Assembly (NCBI RefSeq): GCF_963966145.1
Contig: NC_091048.1
Location: forward strand, 25,916,001-25,980,000
DNA length: 64,000 nt
DNA from: Tenebrio molitor
Lineage: Eukaryota > Arthropoda > Insecta > Coleoptera > Tenebrionidae
Direction: 5' to 3'
Part shown: piece after piece, positions 21,890 to 35,239 of the stretch
Layout: each line of letters opens with the position of its first letter
Position numbering within the stretch: position 1 is the first letter of the stretch
Made by a program: the position numbers and the translations under genes
The notes under the pieces: model-generated
What the model was told of the DNA's origin: nothing
The model's database searches: none
The model's input: only the letters and a program-made list of their open reading frames with translations

Positions 21890-22935
21890 GAAATAGTGTA
21901 TTATTCGACTAGCGTGTAATGATGACTAATATTCATGTGTATGAGTGAGTATAGCCATTACACACGACTATTATATTATTACTATTATAATTACTACTCA
22001 TCGCCGCGAATGACCAATGACATTACTTGATAGTAAACGAATCTTTTAATAGGAATAAAAGGACTATTTTGTTAGCAAACATTTCTTTCAAAGAACAAAG
22101 TAACTGAGTGGGTCAAAATACAAACAAAGGAATTTTTTTCAAGAGCATTAAAGCAGTTCAGCATTTTTTTCAATGTCAGAACCGCACGCGACGAACCACT
22201 CTCACATTACTGTCTTCATCAACACTCGTAGTCATTAGATATGATCAATAACCCTTTAACTACATTCGTGTGCAAGATTATCACTCTCTTTTCCCTCGAA
22301 ACAACAATATTTTGTTTCATGTTTTGTAAACAGACTTTTGCTACTTATATGATACCATTTATATTATTGAAAAATCTTTTTCTTGATGTTTCTAAACCTG
22401 AATAATGAATTCCATTGTCAATTTTTATATATGTGGGATTTTATTTATTGTAATTTTTTTCATTATTTACTCATGAAAACCGACACTCTTAAAATTAAAT
22501 ACTGAAATCATTCGCTAGCAAGGAGTAATCAATCTCATTTATGGCATATTGTTCAACAAGCGCGTAATGATAACTAATACTCGTGCGCACTAGTGAGAAT
22601 AGCCATTACACGCGAGCAAAATGAATACTTTTCTACACATTTCTTCGTTTTTACTATGAGAATCATTTATTATTACTTTGGTGCATGTCATAGGAGTAAA
22701 AAAAAGTTTTATTAGTAGAATATGAAAGATGAAAGATGATATTACTGAATTTGCAAAAAAATATATTTAAACAAACAGACCGATTTTGCAAACTTAAAGA
22801 ATGCTTGGTTGGTGTTCATTTTCAGAATGACAGAGTTGTGTTGACGAAGGTAACTGCGTGCTACAAAGTACAAATAAAATATTTATTCCCAAGACCATCA
22901 AAGCATTTTTTTTAATGTCAGAACCACAAAGAATT
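21890..22935. repeat. Diverged tandem duplication with a palindrome in each copy
   Basis: Copy 1 (about 21890-22205) and copy 2 (about 22540-22935) share, in order, a quasi-palindrome (AGCGTGTAATG...CATTACACACG at 21911-21970; AGCGCGTAATG...CATTACACGCG at 22559-22617), a GTAACTG block and AATGTCAGAACC. No coding content was seen. Confidence 0.65.
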
Positions 22936-22944
22936 CTCATCTCT

Positions 22945-23032
22945 CAAAAAGTGAGGTTAGATCCGTGATCTGCAATCCCTGGTGCGTTTACAATCGACTC
23001 TTCAACGCCTACTTTGAGGATACATTTAAATT
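22945..23032. mobile_element. CGGGTGTTCA-family MITE, right half only (copy 2)
   Basis: It retains AAAAGTGAGGTTAGAT, a GTGCGTTTACAATCGACTC-like arm and CGCCTACTTTGAGGAT. The left half is absent. Confidence 0.75.
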
Positions 23033-25868
23033 AAATTAATGAATAATACGAAAGAGAATTCTTCTAAAACAATGTGAACAGAATATCTTGTTGTAGTCAT
23101 CAGGACGGCCTTTTCTCAAGAATTAGCAATCCTTGCATATTCTTCATTTGCAATACACTTTGTCTGCAACCTTTGCAGGATAATGCGAAACCCCACGCTG
23201 CTCTAAATGTAAGACAATGATAAGCCTGTCGGATGTCTCAAAACTAACTTATACGTAGGAGGACATTGATAAAAGTTTGGAACGATACTAATTAAGATAA
23301 GATTGTTGAATACGAATTAAAGTTTTGGAGATGTCATCTGCAGCAGATGACACCCACTTTATACAAACGTTTTTGCTGCAACTCGTCCGTTCATTGTCTT
23401 TTCAGTATTGTACCATATCTGTGAAACTCCTTTCGAAAATTCACATTTTTGATACATTTTCAAAGCAATTCGTGTCCCGTCTGCTTGTGGTTAAATTCGT
23501 TGTTGAAGAAACTACTTTATTTATTTTGTACATTCTTTTTGCAGTTTGTAACATGCTTTTAAAATATTAAATTTCACTTTTTGCCATGTTATGGATTGGT
23601 TTATCAAATGTAGGCGCCCACTCGCCTTGCAAAAACGCACCCGGCCTAGGGTAAACGGGAATTAAAACACACTCTTCAACAGCAACGATCGCTTTTTGTT
23701 GTTCCATCAAAGAAAAACAATTTTAGCACAAAAACCGCAATTTTAAATTATTTATAATCTCGGAGCGGAGCATTGTGCTGTTCTAATTAAATTCGCGACT
23801 TACCCGAGCGATAAATATAACAAAGAAATTTCTCGTTGTTGTGATTGAAAGAGGGAACTCGGCAGAAATGATTTATTTGTCTTATTGGTTATCAAGCTAT
23901 CAAAATTATCGTTTGAATTATTAGGGCCAGTGATGCAACACAAACACGAAACAATAATTGCCCGATGATTTTCTAGTTGCTCTTGTTATGGTAATACTGT
24001 TAAACAAACATAGATGTTGGCCGTATTCAAATTATTATTGATCCGAATTAATTAGGAGCCAATTTGTGTCAATCCATTGGAGAAAAACTTTCCCGAAACA
24101 ACTTTCGGAGGGTGTTTTCTCGTCGTCGAGAGCACTCAGATTGATGGACTCTCCAGTGTTTCACACGACATAGACCGAAGAAAAAGGCCGTTAAATACTT
24201 TCCAAAACAAAAATTCTATCAAGTTTTAAATTCGGTTCTTTCAACTTATCGATTCTTTTTGCATATTGTTCTCCGACATAAAGAGAATAAAGATACGAGG
24301 CCGTCTTTGTGCTTGCCGTTGAAAAACTTCCAGATAATGCAAAGTACACAATACCTTAAACTTCAGATTTCAATACAAATTTCACTTCTTTATCGAGTTT
24401 CGACTTACACGCGCATTTTACCGTGCTTCTTAAAACTAATAACGAAAAACGCGTTCGGGGCTCGTCCCGAGCTAGTTTTCTGGCATTTCAAGTTAAACAC
24501 CAACTAATCTGAGGTAAAGTTATTTGATGATAGATACAAGTTTACAAACTTATGTTTTAAGTTATAATTATAATCATCACGGCGAAACCGGGCCGCATTA
24601 GTAACGGATTAAACTGAACCCTCGAGATGAGGTTTCATAATTTAACACGGTCCACAATATTGCCGAATATGTCGACGACTCTATCGATTTTAACCCAGAG
24701 ATATTAGTTGTGTTATTTTAAGAGTGACTCGCACCCCGGCCGTGTGGCATGTAAAATGAAACTTTAATGTAACCGAATATGAAGCTGCAAAACTTATTAC
24801 GTCGATATCGAATTCGTCGCAACTTATTGTTTAGTCTTCGTTCGGTCTGGACTTTTTCGGAACGTCCCAAATCCGAAATTGAAGCTTAACGCGACCGCCC
24901 AAAAATTTTCGACGTTCCACGAACTTTTGTGCCGTTTTTGGGCGTCTTCCGAGATCCCAACAGCAACCAAGTCAATTTTCGACGTGAATTATTAATACGA
25001 ATATTAGACGCTTTTAGCCCAGTTTCGGAGCGTCGCGCATTTTCAATTCCACCTACCTCCCCGTGTGTTCGTAAATTGTAACGAGGATGCGACATTTATT
25101 TTGGACGAAGATTCGGAGGACCCGTTCCTTTGATAAATTTATTGTAATGGCGTCCTTTTATCGAGAGCCGATTCACCGACGACGAATTTTTTTTTGTTTG
25201 GTGACGTTTGCAACCAACAATACTCCATTTGGTCCAGATTGAGGGATTAGTAACTGGTGGCCAAAGGCACGAGTGATTACGCTCAATTACGGATAAGTGG
25301 CCAAAGGAAATTAATTGGGAATCATTAAATTAGCCGAATTAATCGCAATCAATTAGCTGTGAAGGTGCGTTTTTGGAATTCTGTTTGTGAACGGTTTGTG
25401 GATTTTATTTGTGTGTTCCAACAATTTATTACACGTAATTACGTATGATTACACCTTTCTGACTTGTACTACACTCTATCATTGGCCATTTCACAAATTA
25501 AAACGATCAGTTCTAGTTTATTTTATTTGCTTAATTAGTATTGATTCGACTGTCCATTTTCATTTCGTTTGACAGACAGCGATTTCCAGTAAAATGAAAG
25601 ATCCAAAATAATTTTCGTAAAATAAATATTCAACGAATTACATGAATAAATTGATGATAAAATTAAATACATAATTGATTTACATAAATGTGTGTCTATT
25701 TAATATTAATATTAACGATAATATTGACAGTATAAATAAAATAACACTATTATTAAATAATGTCGTTTAAATAATAGAAATTATCATTACTTGATAGAAA
25801 TATCCCTAATGATAATTAAATTCGGCCTGGATACCTTGCCCAATTTATTAATTAACATTGATGGGTTG
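23033..25868. other. Intergenic, no gene recognised
   Basis: Frames of 60-80 codons exist (for example 23325 and 24259 plus) but show no domain, splice context or biased composition. No repeat structure stood out. Confidence 0.35.
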
Positions 25869-26086
25869 TACAGTTGCGGCCAAATAAAACTGGGCAGCAA
25901 TTTTTGGTATTGTAAATCGGAATTAAATATTAAATCACCTGAAAAATCATCTCCTAGGAGATAACACACAGGTATGGGTATCTGGTTACCAGAGAAACTT
26001 TCATTTTAAAAGTCTGAATTACCAAAATTTATAAAGATGACATAAAATGTTAATTTAGTGGTCGCTTTTATTTGGCCGCAACTGTA
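25869..26086. mobile_element. MITE with TACAGTTGCGGCCAAATAAA terminal inverted repeats
   Basis: It is 218 bp with near-perfect inverted ends of about 22 bp and TA at each terminus, which fits a Tc1/mariner-derived MITE. It is non-coding. Confidence 0.8.
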
Positions 26087-26939
26087 CAAGTCACATGTCG
26101 ACGCTAAATTGTGATTTCTGAAAAAACCCTTTTAGATGCAACGTTTTCGAGATAATTCCTGTGTCAATAGAGAATCAGAGATAGGAAAGGTTATTTTATA
26201 AAATGACTTGATGGTCCGTTTGGAACCGTTTTATGGAGTTTCCTTGATGGAGAAAGTTTAAATTCCGCGAGACATTCCAGCACAAATAAATATAAAGCAC
26301 CGCAGCAAACATAAAAGAACGAACGTATTTTCGCAAACGTCTTCACAACTTTTTAATGATTTGATTATTTGAATTCTTTATGTAGTCGGTGGTTTAGGTT
26401 TTTGAGGGAATTTCATCAGAAAATTTTAATTTCATCATCGGTCTGGTTAAGATTTTGTGGGACACGTTGAAATGCATTTTTTTTTTCGTTGCCAACACTC
26501 ACTCCATCTTGTGTAAATAACACATTGATTGATGAAAAGAAGGTTTAACAAAAAATCACTATGCGTTAGGATAATATACATTCTCGTACAAACGTCAAAA
26601 CTATGATTTGCTGTCATATCCGTCTAAAGTCCCAAAAAATGTTTAACCTTGCAAATGAATAATGTTTTCTATTCATTGTTCTTAGACTTATTTTAATATT
26701 TTTAATGTAAGTATTGTAATGTATTGTCCTACATTAGATTATATCATGTATTTTTATTATTACAAATTTTTATAATGATTATTATTATTCGCCTGATTCT
26801 TTTTATAAATGTCCAGTTTCAAATTCTCCGAGATTTTCTTTCGTTTTTATTCTCTCATTATCAGTTTGCTGGCTTTTCAGATGATCCTCGTAGTATTGTC
26901 GTAGAGACATAAACGGATTTTTATTTTTTTGAAATGTAT
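26087..26939. other. Intergenic, AT-rich, nothing recognised
   Basis: No gene, RNA or repeat signature was found. Confidence 0.4.
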
Positions 26940-27342
26940 ACAGGGTGTCTTAAAATGATCGTATTGCGAGTTCGGGGCTTAGTAGGGGACATCCTGTTGA
27001 CCAAGTAAAAATATTTAAAAAAATTGCTGTCACTGAAAAAAATATCAAAGTTGCCAATATTTGTTACTTTTGATTAATATTCTAGCTGTTTTTTCAAGAA
27101 ATGTCTTTTCATTTATAATTTAATATTTTACATAATCATCCTCACCATATTTCAAAATGAATGTCAACCATTTATATTTTTTATTTGAAGAAAACATGAT
27201 GAAAAGTTTGAACCTTCAGACCCATAATCTTTGTAAAGACCCCCCCCCCCCCCCTATATTTTTTATTTTATTTTTTCGAGATTCCTGAGATTTTTCCTTA
27301 CAAGCCCCCCGACTTGGAATACGTTAATTTTGCGACACCCTG
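26940..27342. mobile_element. ACAGGGTGTC-family element, copy 1
   Basis: It begins ACAGGGTGTCTTAAAAT and ends TTTTGCGACACCCTG. It is colinear with 31233-31678, sharing GGGGCTTAGTAGGGGACATC and a dCdC-rich block. Copy 1 has a run of 15 C at 27240-27254. It is non-coding. Confidence 0.82.
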
Positions 27343-28008
27343 CATACTGGGTGACCCAAAATTCGCCGAACAACTTAACAGTACGTTGTTAAGTAGTCAT
27401 TAAAATATTAGGTAAAAATGTTTAAAGAAGTCAATCTTCTTTTTTGTAGAAGATATGGACCTATTCGTTACACTATAAGATACTTAATAAGACGTTTTAT
27501 TATCACATGGACATGAGTGTGTTTAAAGCACGACGAGCGTAGCGAGGTAGGTTTGATTTCGTCGGGCTCATTATTATTACTAGTCAATCACCTTGTATAT
27601 TTTCTTATATTTTTTTATTTATATAGAATATATGACATACATATTTCCTTTGCGAAAATTGCAAAAAAAGTTATGTATTTGTCTTTTTTGTAGGATTCAG
27701 GATATTTTTTCAAAGTAAATATTGTGCAAAAATATCTTGACTTTATCTCTGGCTTTTTAATATTTGGTAAAATTTATTTACACACACCGCAGGCGGATAA
27801 TAATAAAAAGCTCCCTTTCGGTGGTTCAGTTTATTCAGTGAATAAGTTTTAAATAATGTTCGTTGAAAGCTTCGAAGTGGTTGATTGGTTGATGGAAGGT
27901 CCACTAGTGCTGCGCTGACCCACGAAGTGCGCTGATTAATCCATCCACCTTGGGAAATATCCCGCGAACGAAGCCTCTGATGTCTTGTTTCGCGGTTGCA
28001 TTTCTTAT

Positions 28009-28328
28009 TCAATTTAGTCGAACCGTCTCGACGTTCTCGGCAAATTGAAAATTCTCGTACGGTGGCCGCGTCATCTTCGATAAGACTGAAATAAAGCAAG
28101 CATAACCCTCTGGGGTCTTTACCGGAGTCGCTACATAATAATGTCGTTTATAAAACTTCTCCACATAGGTTCGAATTTTCCAGGGCCACTCACAACCATT
28201 TACCTTCGCTTCCATAACAGTCCTGGCTGTTTGTAGCAGCTTATAAATCCTAGAGGGGTTGAAAGTGCACCGATAAATCTTATTTAGTGCCAACAAGACA
28301 TAAACAATTGATTTCGCATTAGTCACAC
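28009..28328 (-). CDS. Candidate orphan terminal exon, unknown product
   Basis: A good acceptor (atatttcag) precedes 28328. The open frame runs 106 codons to the stop at 28009 without an early ATG, so it would be a last exon. The peptide looks protein-like (KIYRCTFNPSRIYKLLQTAR, CEWPWKIRTYVEKFYKRHYY). An AATAAA lies near 27840 on the minus strand. No upstream partner exon was found and no family is recognised. It could be chance or a relic. Confidence 0.3.
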
Positions 28329-30970
28329 CTGAAATATACCGTTTCAGAAATCCTCTTCCTCTTTTTTCATCGCTTTGATAATTTGGAATTATGACCGTGG
28401 GGATCTTGACGGCGCACTAACGGATCACAGAATTAATTTTATTGCGGCGCACGGAAAAGTCAACAGCGGAAGTAATGACGGATCAAACGCAATCGGTCGG
28501 CGAAAAATTAATGGGTTGTAGTTTTCCCGGCGGGTGCGAAAGGGTGTCGCTTTCCCGGCGCATCCACCATTTCCACACAGTCCACGATTGGCTTCTCGTG
28601 AACTTCTCGTTCTGCTTTCGCCCCGATTGTTATTCAAATCTGGGCTAAAAAAATAAATGTAATGTGCGTGTTTACTTTGTCCCATTATTTAAAATCAATA
28701 GTTGGGTCCGCATGCATATTGCATACATTGTACGGGGCGTAGCCTCGATCACTTTTGTACGGATCAATTACGACGAGTTCTTTTCAGAAACAATGCGAAA
28801 ATTATACGGTTGGTGTGCAATAAAACGATTGCAAAACGATGTATTTAAATGATTCACGACAAAACAAAGCCGCCATTATCTAACAACGGCCATTTCTAAT
28901 CTCCAGAGAACAATAAAGCGCAAGCAGGTCGCGGTACAACCATAAATAACAGACGAGTATCCGGATCATGTTAATTTGTTTGTGGGGTAAAAGTCGTCCG
29001 AGTTTGGTAAATTATTATTTTTGCTGATTGTGAAATTCTGGAACAATATTTGGACAAACAGTTCCCGCCGGTATTTATGTGCGGGGCAGGATCGATTCGG
29101 CTCTTGTAAGGAAATGGTCCTTAAATTATAGTTAACAGGACGAAATACACCCAGGATCTGGGCTGTTTCTCGTTCTCCTTACCTTAATGTGGAGTTATGG
29201 CCCTCTCTCCCGACGCCTGACTGTCCCACTTCGCAACTTCACGGTGACACCACTCGCTAATTATTATTTAAATAACAATGTTGCCTCACTTATAATTACT
29301 TTTAAGAGGATTTCAACATCCTCGACGGCACTCTCTTAATTAATGCAGGAGGAAAAAAAACACCGAGAAGAGGAACTGCAATAATCCCCACACGATATCG
29401 ACGGAGCTTTCGCGCTGACAATTTTTTAAGAGCACCTACATTAGCATAACGCAATCACACTGAATCATATTACTGCGAAGCTCGAGGAATGTCCGGAAAA
29501 AGACGGCGTCGCGTCTCGCTCAATTAGATCCAGAGCGAGAAAAGCTCGATCGGACGGCTTAAGAATTATCAAACGAAAAATTTGCAGACCCATCCAGATC
29601 ATTAAACTTGCGTGAAAAATGCGAAAGTTTTACAAGCCCGAAAAGTTTTCGCGTAGCTTTAAAAGTTTTATACCTATAAAAGCTCATATAAAAGAAAGTT
29701 TCCTGCGTCTAAGCTCGGTACTTAAGCGATTTTCTAGTGGCGGAAGATAATATTTGAATTATAACGGAAGGGAAACCGAATTTTATTATCTTGTCCGACA
29801 ATACAGCTCTCGCGAAAGCTCCACGTTTTACGATTTTTTTCTTACCCGGCCGGTCAAGTCCCGCGTTTTAATTCAATTTATGAAATCTGGCGTTCCGACA
29901 TAAAAAGAGCAGAAAACTGAATTCGTATGGATGCGAGGCCCGGTTTTATGTGACGTCATAAAAACGCCATATTGGGCACGCGGCAATATGGAAATCGATG
30001 GTGGGGGATTCGGATCTCCTTGAAATAATTAGAGTGAAAGCTCAAAAGTCCCGTTTTGTGTAAATCTACTTGGAGTAATTATTGCACGGGGAGATTCAAA
30101 GGAGTCGCGGAATTCTGGATAAAAGTAACTCTTGTAAGCCAATTTCGGAGTAAATTGCTATTTAATAAGAGCAAATTTGACGTTATTGGATGTAAAATTG
30201 GTGCTTTTGTGCCGGTGGCCCATTCACCAACGAAAGGAGATCGTCTGGCTAGAGGTAATGGTAAATCGTTACTGTCTTATTATTAATTGAAAGCGGACTT
30301 ATTTTCGCGTTGGCGGCGTGAAAGGATGATTTGTAAAAAATTCACGAACCGACAACGTCTTATCGATCACAGCACAAAATTGTGTTTGTGTGGATTGCAC
30401 TTGATACGACATAATCGCATTAGGGGCCTGCGAGATCCGACCGGAAATCTTTCGCATCCGGTCCTGGCATCACGAATTAAAATTTAAATTTTAATTAGTC
30501 CGTCTCGCGTTCTTCCGCACAATGCGAGGCGAATGTAATTATTCTGACAATTCTGACTGAGATTCCCGCAGCAGTATTGTCCCAACTTCAGGATAGTGGT
30601 GTCGCGTTTTAGCACACTCGAAGACAACTTTTACGGCGTTCGTAATACTGCAAGAAATTCCGTTTCAACGAATAAAGTGTAGTTTGATTTCCCACGTGCC
30701 GTACCAATCCGGGTTGAGCCAGCCAGAGGGGGAATAAAAAATCCCAGCTAAATTGGCCCACTCGCTGTGATTAATAGGACCACCAAGTGGAATTAACCCT
30801 TCCACGTGGAGGATTCGCCTGTCGAGTGACAAATCGAATTTGCATTCGATTCTTTTCGGGGAACAATAAAACGCTCGCCAATCAGTTCTGTTTTGTTCAG
30901 CAAAAAAACACTGAACGATCTCTGTTTAATTCATTTTTGGTCAATTATATTACGTTTGGCACAGTAGAAG
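28329..30970. other. Gene-free stretch, mixed composition
   Basis: It resembles 18021-21889: few A/T tracts, no mobile-element signatures and no convincing exon. Confidence 0.35.
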
Positions 30971-31130
30971 TAAAAAATGCACGGGGAAAATAATAAGTGT
31001 GCAGTAAAAATAATAAATGCACAATGGAAATAATAAATGCGCAGTAAAAATAATAAATGTGTAGGAAGAATAATAAATGCTCTGTAAAAATAATAAATGC
31101 ACAATAGAAATAATAAATGCGCAGTATTCG
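30971..31130. repeat. Minisatellite, eight 20-bp units
   Basis: The unit is TAATAAATGCRCARTRRAAA. It repeats in exact 20-bp register from 30971 to 31130 with substitutions only. The minus-strand frames over it give a reiterated tyrosine/phenylalanine-rich peptide that is an artefact of the repeat. Confidence 0.9.
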
Positions 31131-31232
31131 GTAATAGCAAGACACGTATCATTAAAATGATCAGTATCAAACATGCACAGTGTTCTACTGTATTTTGTAC
31201 AACACAAAGTGAACGGAAAAAATTGTAAATAT

Positions 31233-31678
31233 ACAGGGTGTCTTAAAATTATCGTATTCCCAGTTCGGGGCTTAGTAGGGGACATCCTGTTGACCAAGTA
31301 AAAATGTAAACAAAAAAAAATTGCTGTCAAAGTTGCCAAGTTCAAAAGATTAATATTCTAGCTATGTTGTACTTCCCTTTTGAACAAAAATTGGAAAAAT
31401 AAAACTTTTATTTTTTCGAGATAAAGCTGTTTTTTCAAGAAATGTCTTTTCATTTATATTTTAATATTTTACATAATCATCCTCACCATATTTCAAAATA
31501 AATGTCAACCATTTATATTTTTTATTTGAAGAAAACATGATGAAAAGTTTGAACCTTCAGACCCATATATCTTTGTGAAGACCCCCCCTATATTTTGTAT
31601 TTTATTTTTTCGAGATTCCTGAGATTTTTACCTACAAGACCCCCGACTTGGAAAACGTTAATTTTGCGACACCCTGTA
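31233..31678. mobile_element. ACAGGGTGTC-family element, copy 2
   Basis: It begins ACAGGGTGTCTTAAAATT and ends TTTTGCGACACCCTGT, colinear with 26940-27342. It is non-coding. Confidence 0.85.
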
Positions 31679-34600
31679 GAGTGCTGTACTTCAACTTACA
31701 GAGAAAAATTAATAAATGTTCAGTAGCATTTATCATTTTCGCTAAACGTTTATTTTCTTGTATATTTTTATACTGTGCATTTATGACTTATTTAACTGGT
31801 TATTCACAATTTCCACTGAACATTTGTTACATTACTTTACATTTACATATTACTTTTACTGTTATATTTTTTGTTGAGTACTTAACATTTAACTGTGCCT
31901 TTAATTTGTTGCGGTTCTTTTGCGGGATGGGTTGAAATAAAACGTTGTTTACTCTGATTTATTTTTATTTATAAACGTTTGATTTTCTTTACAGTCCTAG
32001 AGATATTCCAGCGGTAAGGATCTGAATCGTCACATTAAAAATAAAAAGAAACAACTCCTACCCTGTTTTTACATTCACTTTCCGTTCGCCTCGATATAAA
32101 TAATTTTGATCTGAATAAATTAGCGTCGTGCAAAATTCGACGAGGAATATGTACAAAAATAATTTAGGGTCGAATTTTGTACGGATGACGAGTGTACTGC
32201 CGAAGAATAAGATTCGTGCTCTATTTGTTACTTTAATACTTCATTATTGCTATACATTTATTATATTTTCTTATCCAGGATGGAGGATGGGTGTTGGGCA
32301 CCGATCCTTCAACCGACAGGACGAAGATACAGTTTGGTCGAAGTACACTCGTTGCACGTAAACCTTATAGAGTAATCTACCTTAAATCTATATCGACAGC
32401 CTTGAAGTCCTTACGTTTAGAACGCAATTAAGTATAGTATAAAAAAGCATAAAAATTGACTAGAAGAGGAACAGATAAAGCTTCATAGTATATTTTGTTT
32501 TACCTTATCGTTATAGTCGATTGTCTCTTATAGTTACTTAACCACAAAATCTCTTTAATAGCTAGTTTTAAATATACTTTGAATTCTCATTATGTACAAT
32601 CATGACTAGTCTTGCCTCATGTTCCCGAAACGTCGTCCCCATTACGCCTCTAATTGGTCTAAATTTGTAAAAACGACAATTGGGTTGCTCCCAAAACGCT
32701 TCTCTCTCTCTCGCACACGTCAAACACTCAGAAATGCACGTTTTGCGGTGTTTGAGCAAAGGATTCCGCAGTGTTACGTTTCCATCTTTGATGTCTAAGA
32801 ATCATTGAATTGTGTGTACACCCGGGCAGGTGTAAGTTTCTCATTGTAACGCCAAAACAGCACACAAAGTAGATTTATTTGCTGTCGTGTCCGTTTTGCG
32901 CCTGACACATTTCACAGAAACAATAAAAGAAAACCGCCGAAAAGGAAACAACACAATAAAAATAATTTATTTGCGACCCTTTCCCAAAGTTGCGTCGGTG
33001 TCAGATGCGGACCCACATTTTTGATTTTCGCTCGGAAGACTGGACTCGTTTGATCGTTCTTGCTCGACGATGGTCGACCGGGCTCGATCGGTCGCGAATT
33101 GCACGGTGCGATGATATCGGACCTGTCGTTTCTTGACCCTTCGACCCGCCGCAACGGAGTGATTAATGGCTAGTCCGTGACACCGTGATCACGTGCGGTC
33201 CAACACTCGCCGGTATTCATCTTTTTGGGGGGCGATCGATCGCCGTTTCTAATCGTTCATTGTTCAATTTCAATTTGGGCGAATTTTCCACGGATTTATC
33301 GGAGGCTATTTTCGGGCCCGGTTTGTATTAATCAAACGTTGACACTCGCGGCTTAAACTATTAAATTTATGCAGGGCCCTCGGGGTCTTTTTTCCGTCGT
33401 CGCCGCCGGCATAAAGGAGGAAATTTATGGCGGAAACGTAACGGACTTATCATTTCCATGATGTTTTCTCGTATATGGAATTCAATAAAATGGAAGAGGA
33501 CGGCTCACGAGCCAATATTTGGAACAAACTCCTCTGAAAACCAAATCGAGGACGGGACACTAAAAAAATCCAATTTCTGGATATCAGTTTTTCCGTCCGC
33601 ATTAGAAATTGATTCTTCATTTCTTGCGAATAACGAACGATAAAACATCGTGATGAATTGCACGTCCGAGTTTCGGACAGATCTGGCCGAATTAAAATGT
33701 TAAATATTTACAACTGCCTTTGTTGCCGGCAACGTTTTAATTAGCCGACGAAACGGCACATGTTAAAAATGACAGGGAATTTGTTACAAATTTGGTGCGA
33801 TTCGGGGAGTAAGAGGTTTAAAATAGTTCCACAAAGGAACGTCATAATAGACCATTTACGGACACAAAAGGGTCCTGAAAGGGCTTTCTCGGTGGCGAGA
33901 TTTAATAAAACTTTTTCATTCGACGAATGCATCGAGTCCCGATCATTGCAATCGCGTTCCAATCAGAATTTCACCGGCTCCCTTAAATTAATAAAGAAAT
34001 TTGAATTTCCGCGTATTTACATAGTTGATTAATGTTTCGCCGAAAAAATTACTTTAATTCCGTCGTGAAATCTCTTTCATCTGTTTCAACCCCGGCGACT
34101 TTAATTGTCCCTGCGGGGTGAGATTTTTCAACGGGACAGGTCCGACCTGACACCTGACACCAAAATTCAAAATCTTCGGGGTGCAATCCCGTTTTACGCG
34201 GATCTCTCACCCCTTCTCCAGACACCCTCCGTCATTTCGCAAAATCGTAACTGACGCGATCTCCAGCAGGAATGGACTGTTTGATGCTTTTGTGATTCAC
34301 CCCCGGAGCCAGATTTTTATAATCCAAAGAAAACAAAAGCTCGTTTAGTATGCGCGGAACGGAAATACGGCCCTTGATGTTTTCAGGCATTATACACGGC
34401 AACGAAAATAAAAGCGGGCTTTTTTATATCGGGCCGGATTGTTCCGGCTCCGGATCAATCCTGGCGATTTTTAGCGCGGACCCGCGTCAAATTTCAATCG
34501 TGAATTATCGTGCCCGGAACACGTGAGGGACCAGATTTTCTTACTGGCTTGGGGATGAAAGTGGAAAAGCATCCGCCTAATCAATAACAATAAAACCGGA

Positions 34601-35239
34601 GCCACCGCAACAATGTAAATCTCACGGAAGCGAACGGTAAATCGTTTTAATGTTGCAGGAGATCCTGTCAGGATTTGTGTCGAAATAATTAACGAGGGGA
34701 TCCTGGATGAGTGGGTTTTTCATTTGTGCAAGACTCACTTGGGGTGCGCGAGAGGAATCGACAGGTTGCCATACCGGGTGGTCAATTCGTTCTTGACACC
34801 CGGATCATTTTCAAATTTCATTTTTCATTAATCTTGACAAATCATTCTTTTCCTGCCTTTGTCAATAAATCGGAATGTGTCAAGCTTGACTAGCAAGAAA
34901 ATCTTGACCAATAAGAAAAAATCGTATCTGTGTATATTCGGATTTTCATTTCCAAAACGAAAAAAATCAAAATTCCGAAATTGATCGAATATAAAAGTAT
35001 TTGAAGGAGCAAATTTGAGCTTTAAATATCTTAAACTCGCAACAACATTTAAACAAAACTCTTTGCATCAATTAAAAAAAAAAACAATTTTTTTCTAACA
35101 TGAGTTAGAATTTCATTAGAACCAATTTTCCTACAGATTTTTTGATTATTTAACATAAACCCTATTTTGGGACTGTTTTCTTAAAAAATTGTCAAATTTG
35201 ACTTGTGTTAGAAGTCACGTGATAACTTCAGTTAACTAT
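31679..35239. other. Intergenic, no gene recognised
   Basis: The part from about 32900 to 34700 is richer in GC and free of obvious repeats. Short frames have no family signature. Confidence 0.35.

Noticed and set aside
30931..31345. Overlapping minus-strand frames rich in YYFYCAFI-type repeats
   Set aside because: They are produced by the 20-bp minisatellite read in three frames; 20 is not a multiple of 3, so no stable protein repeat exists.
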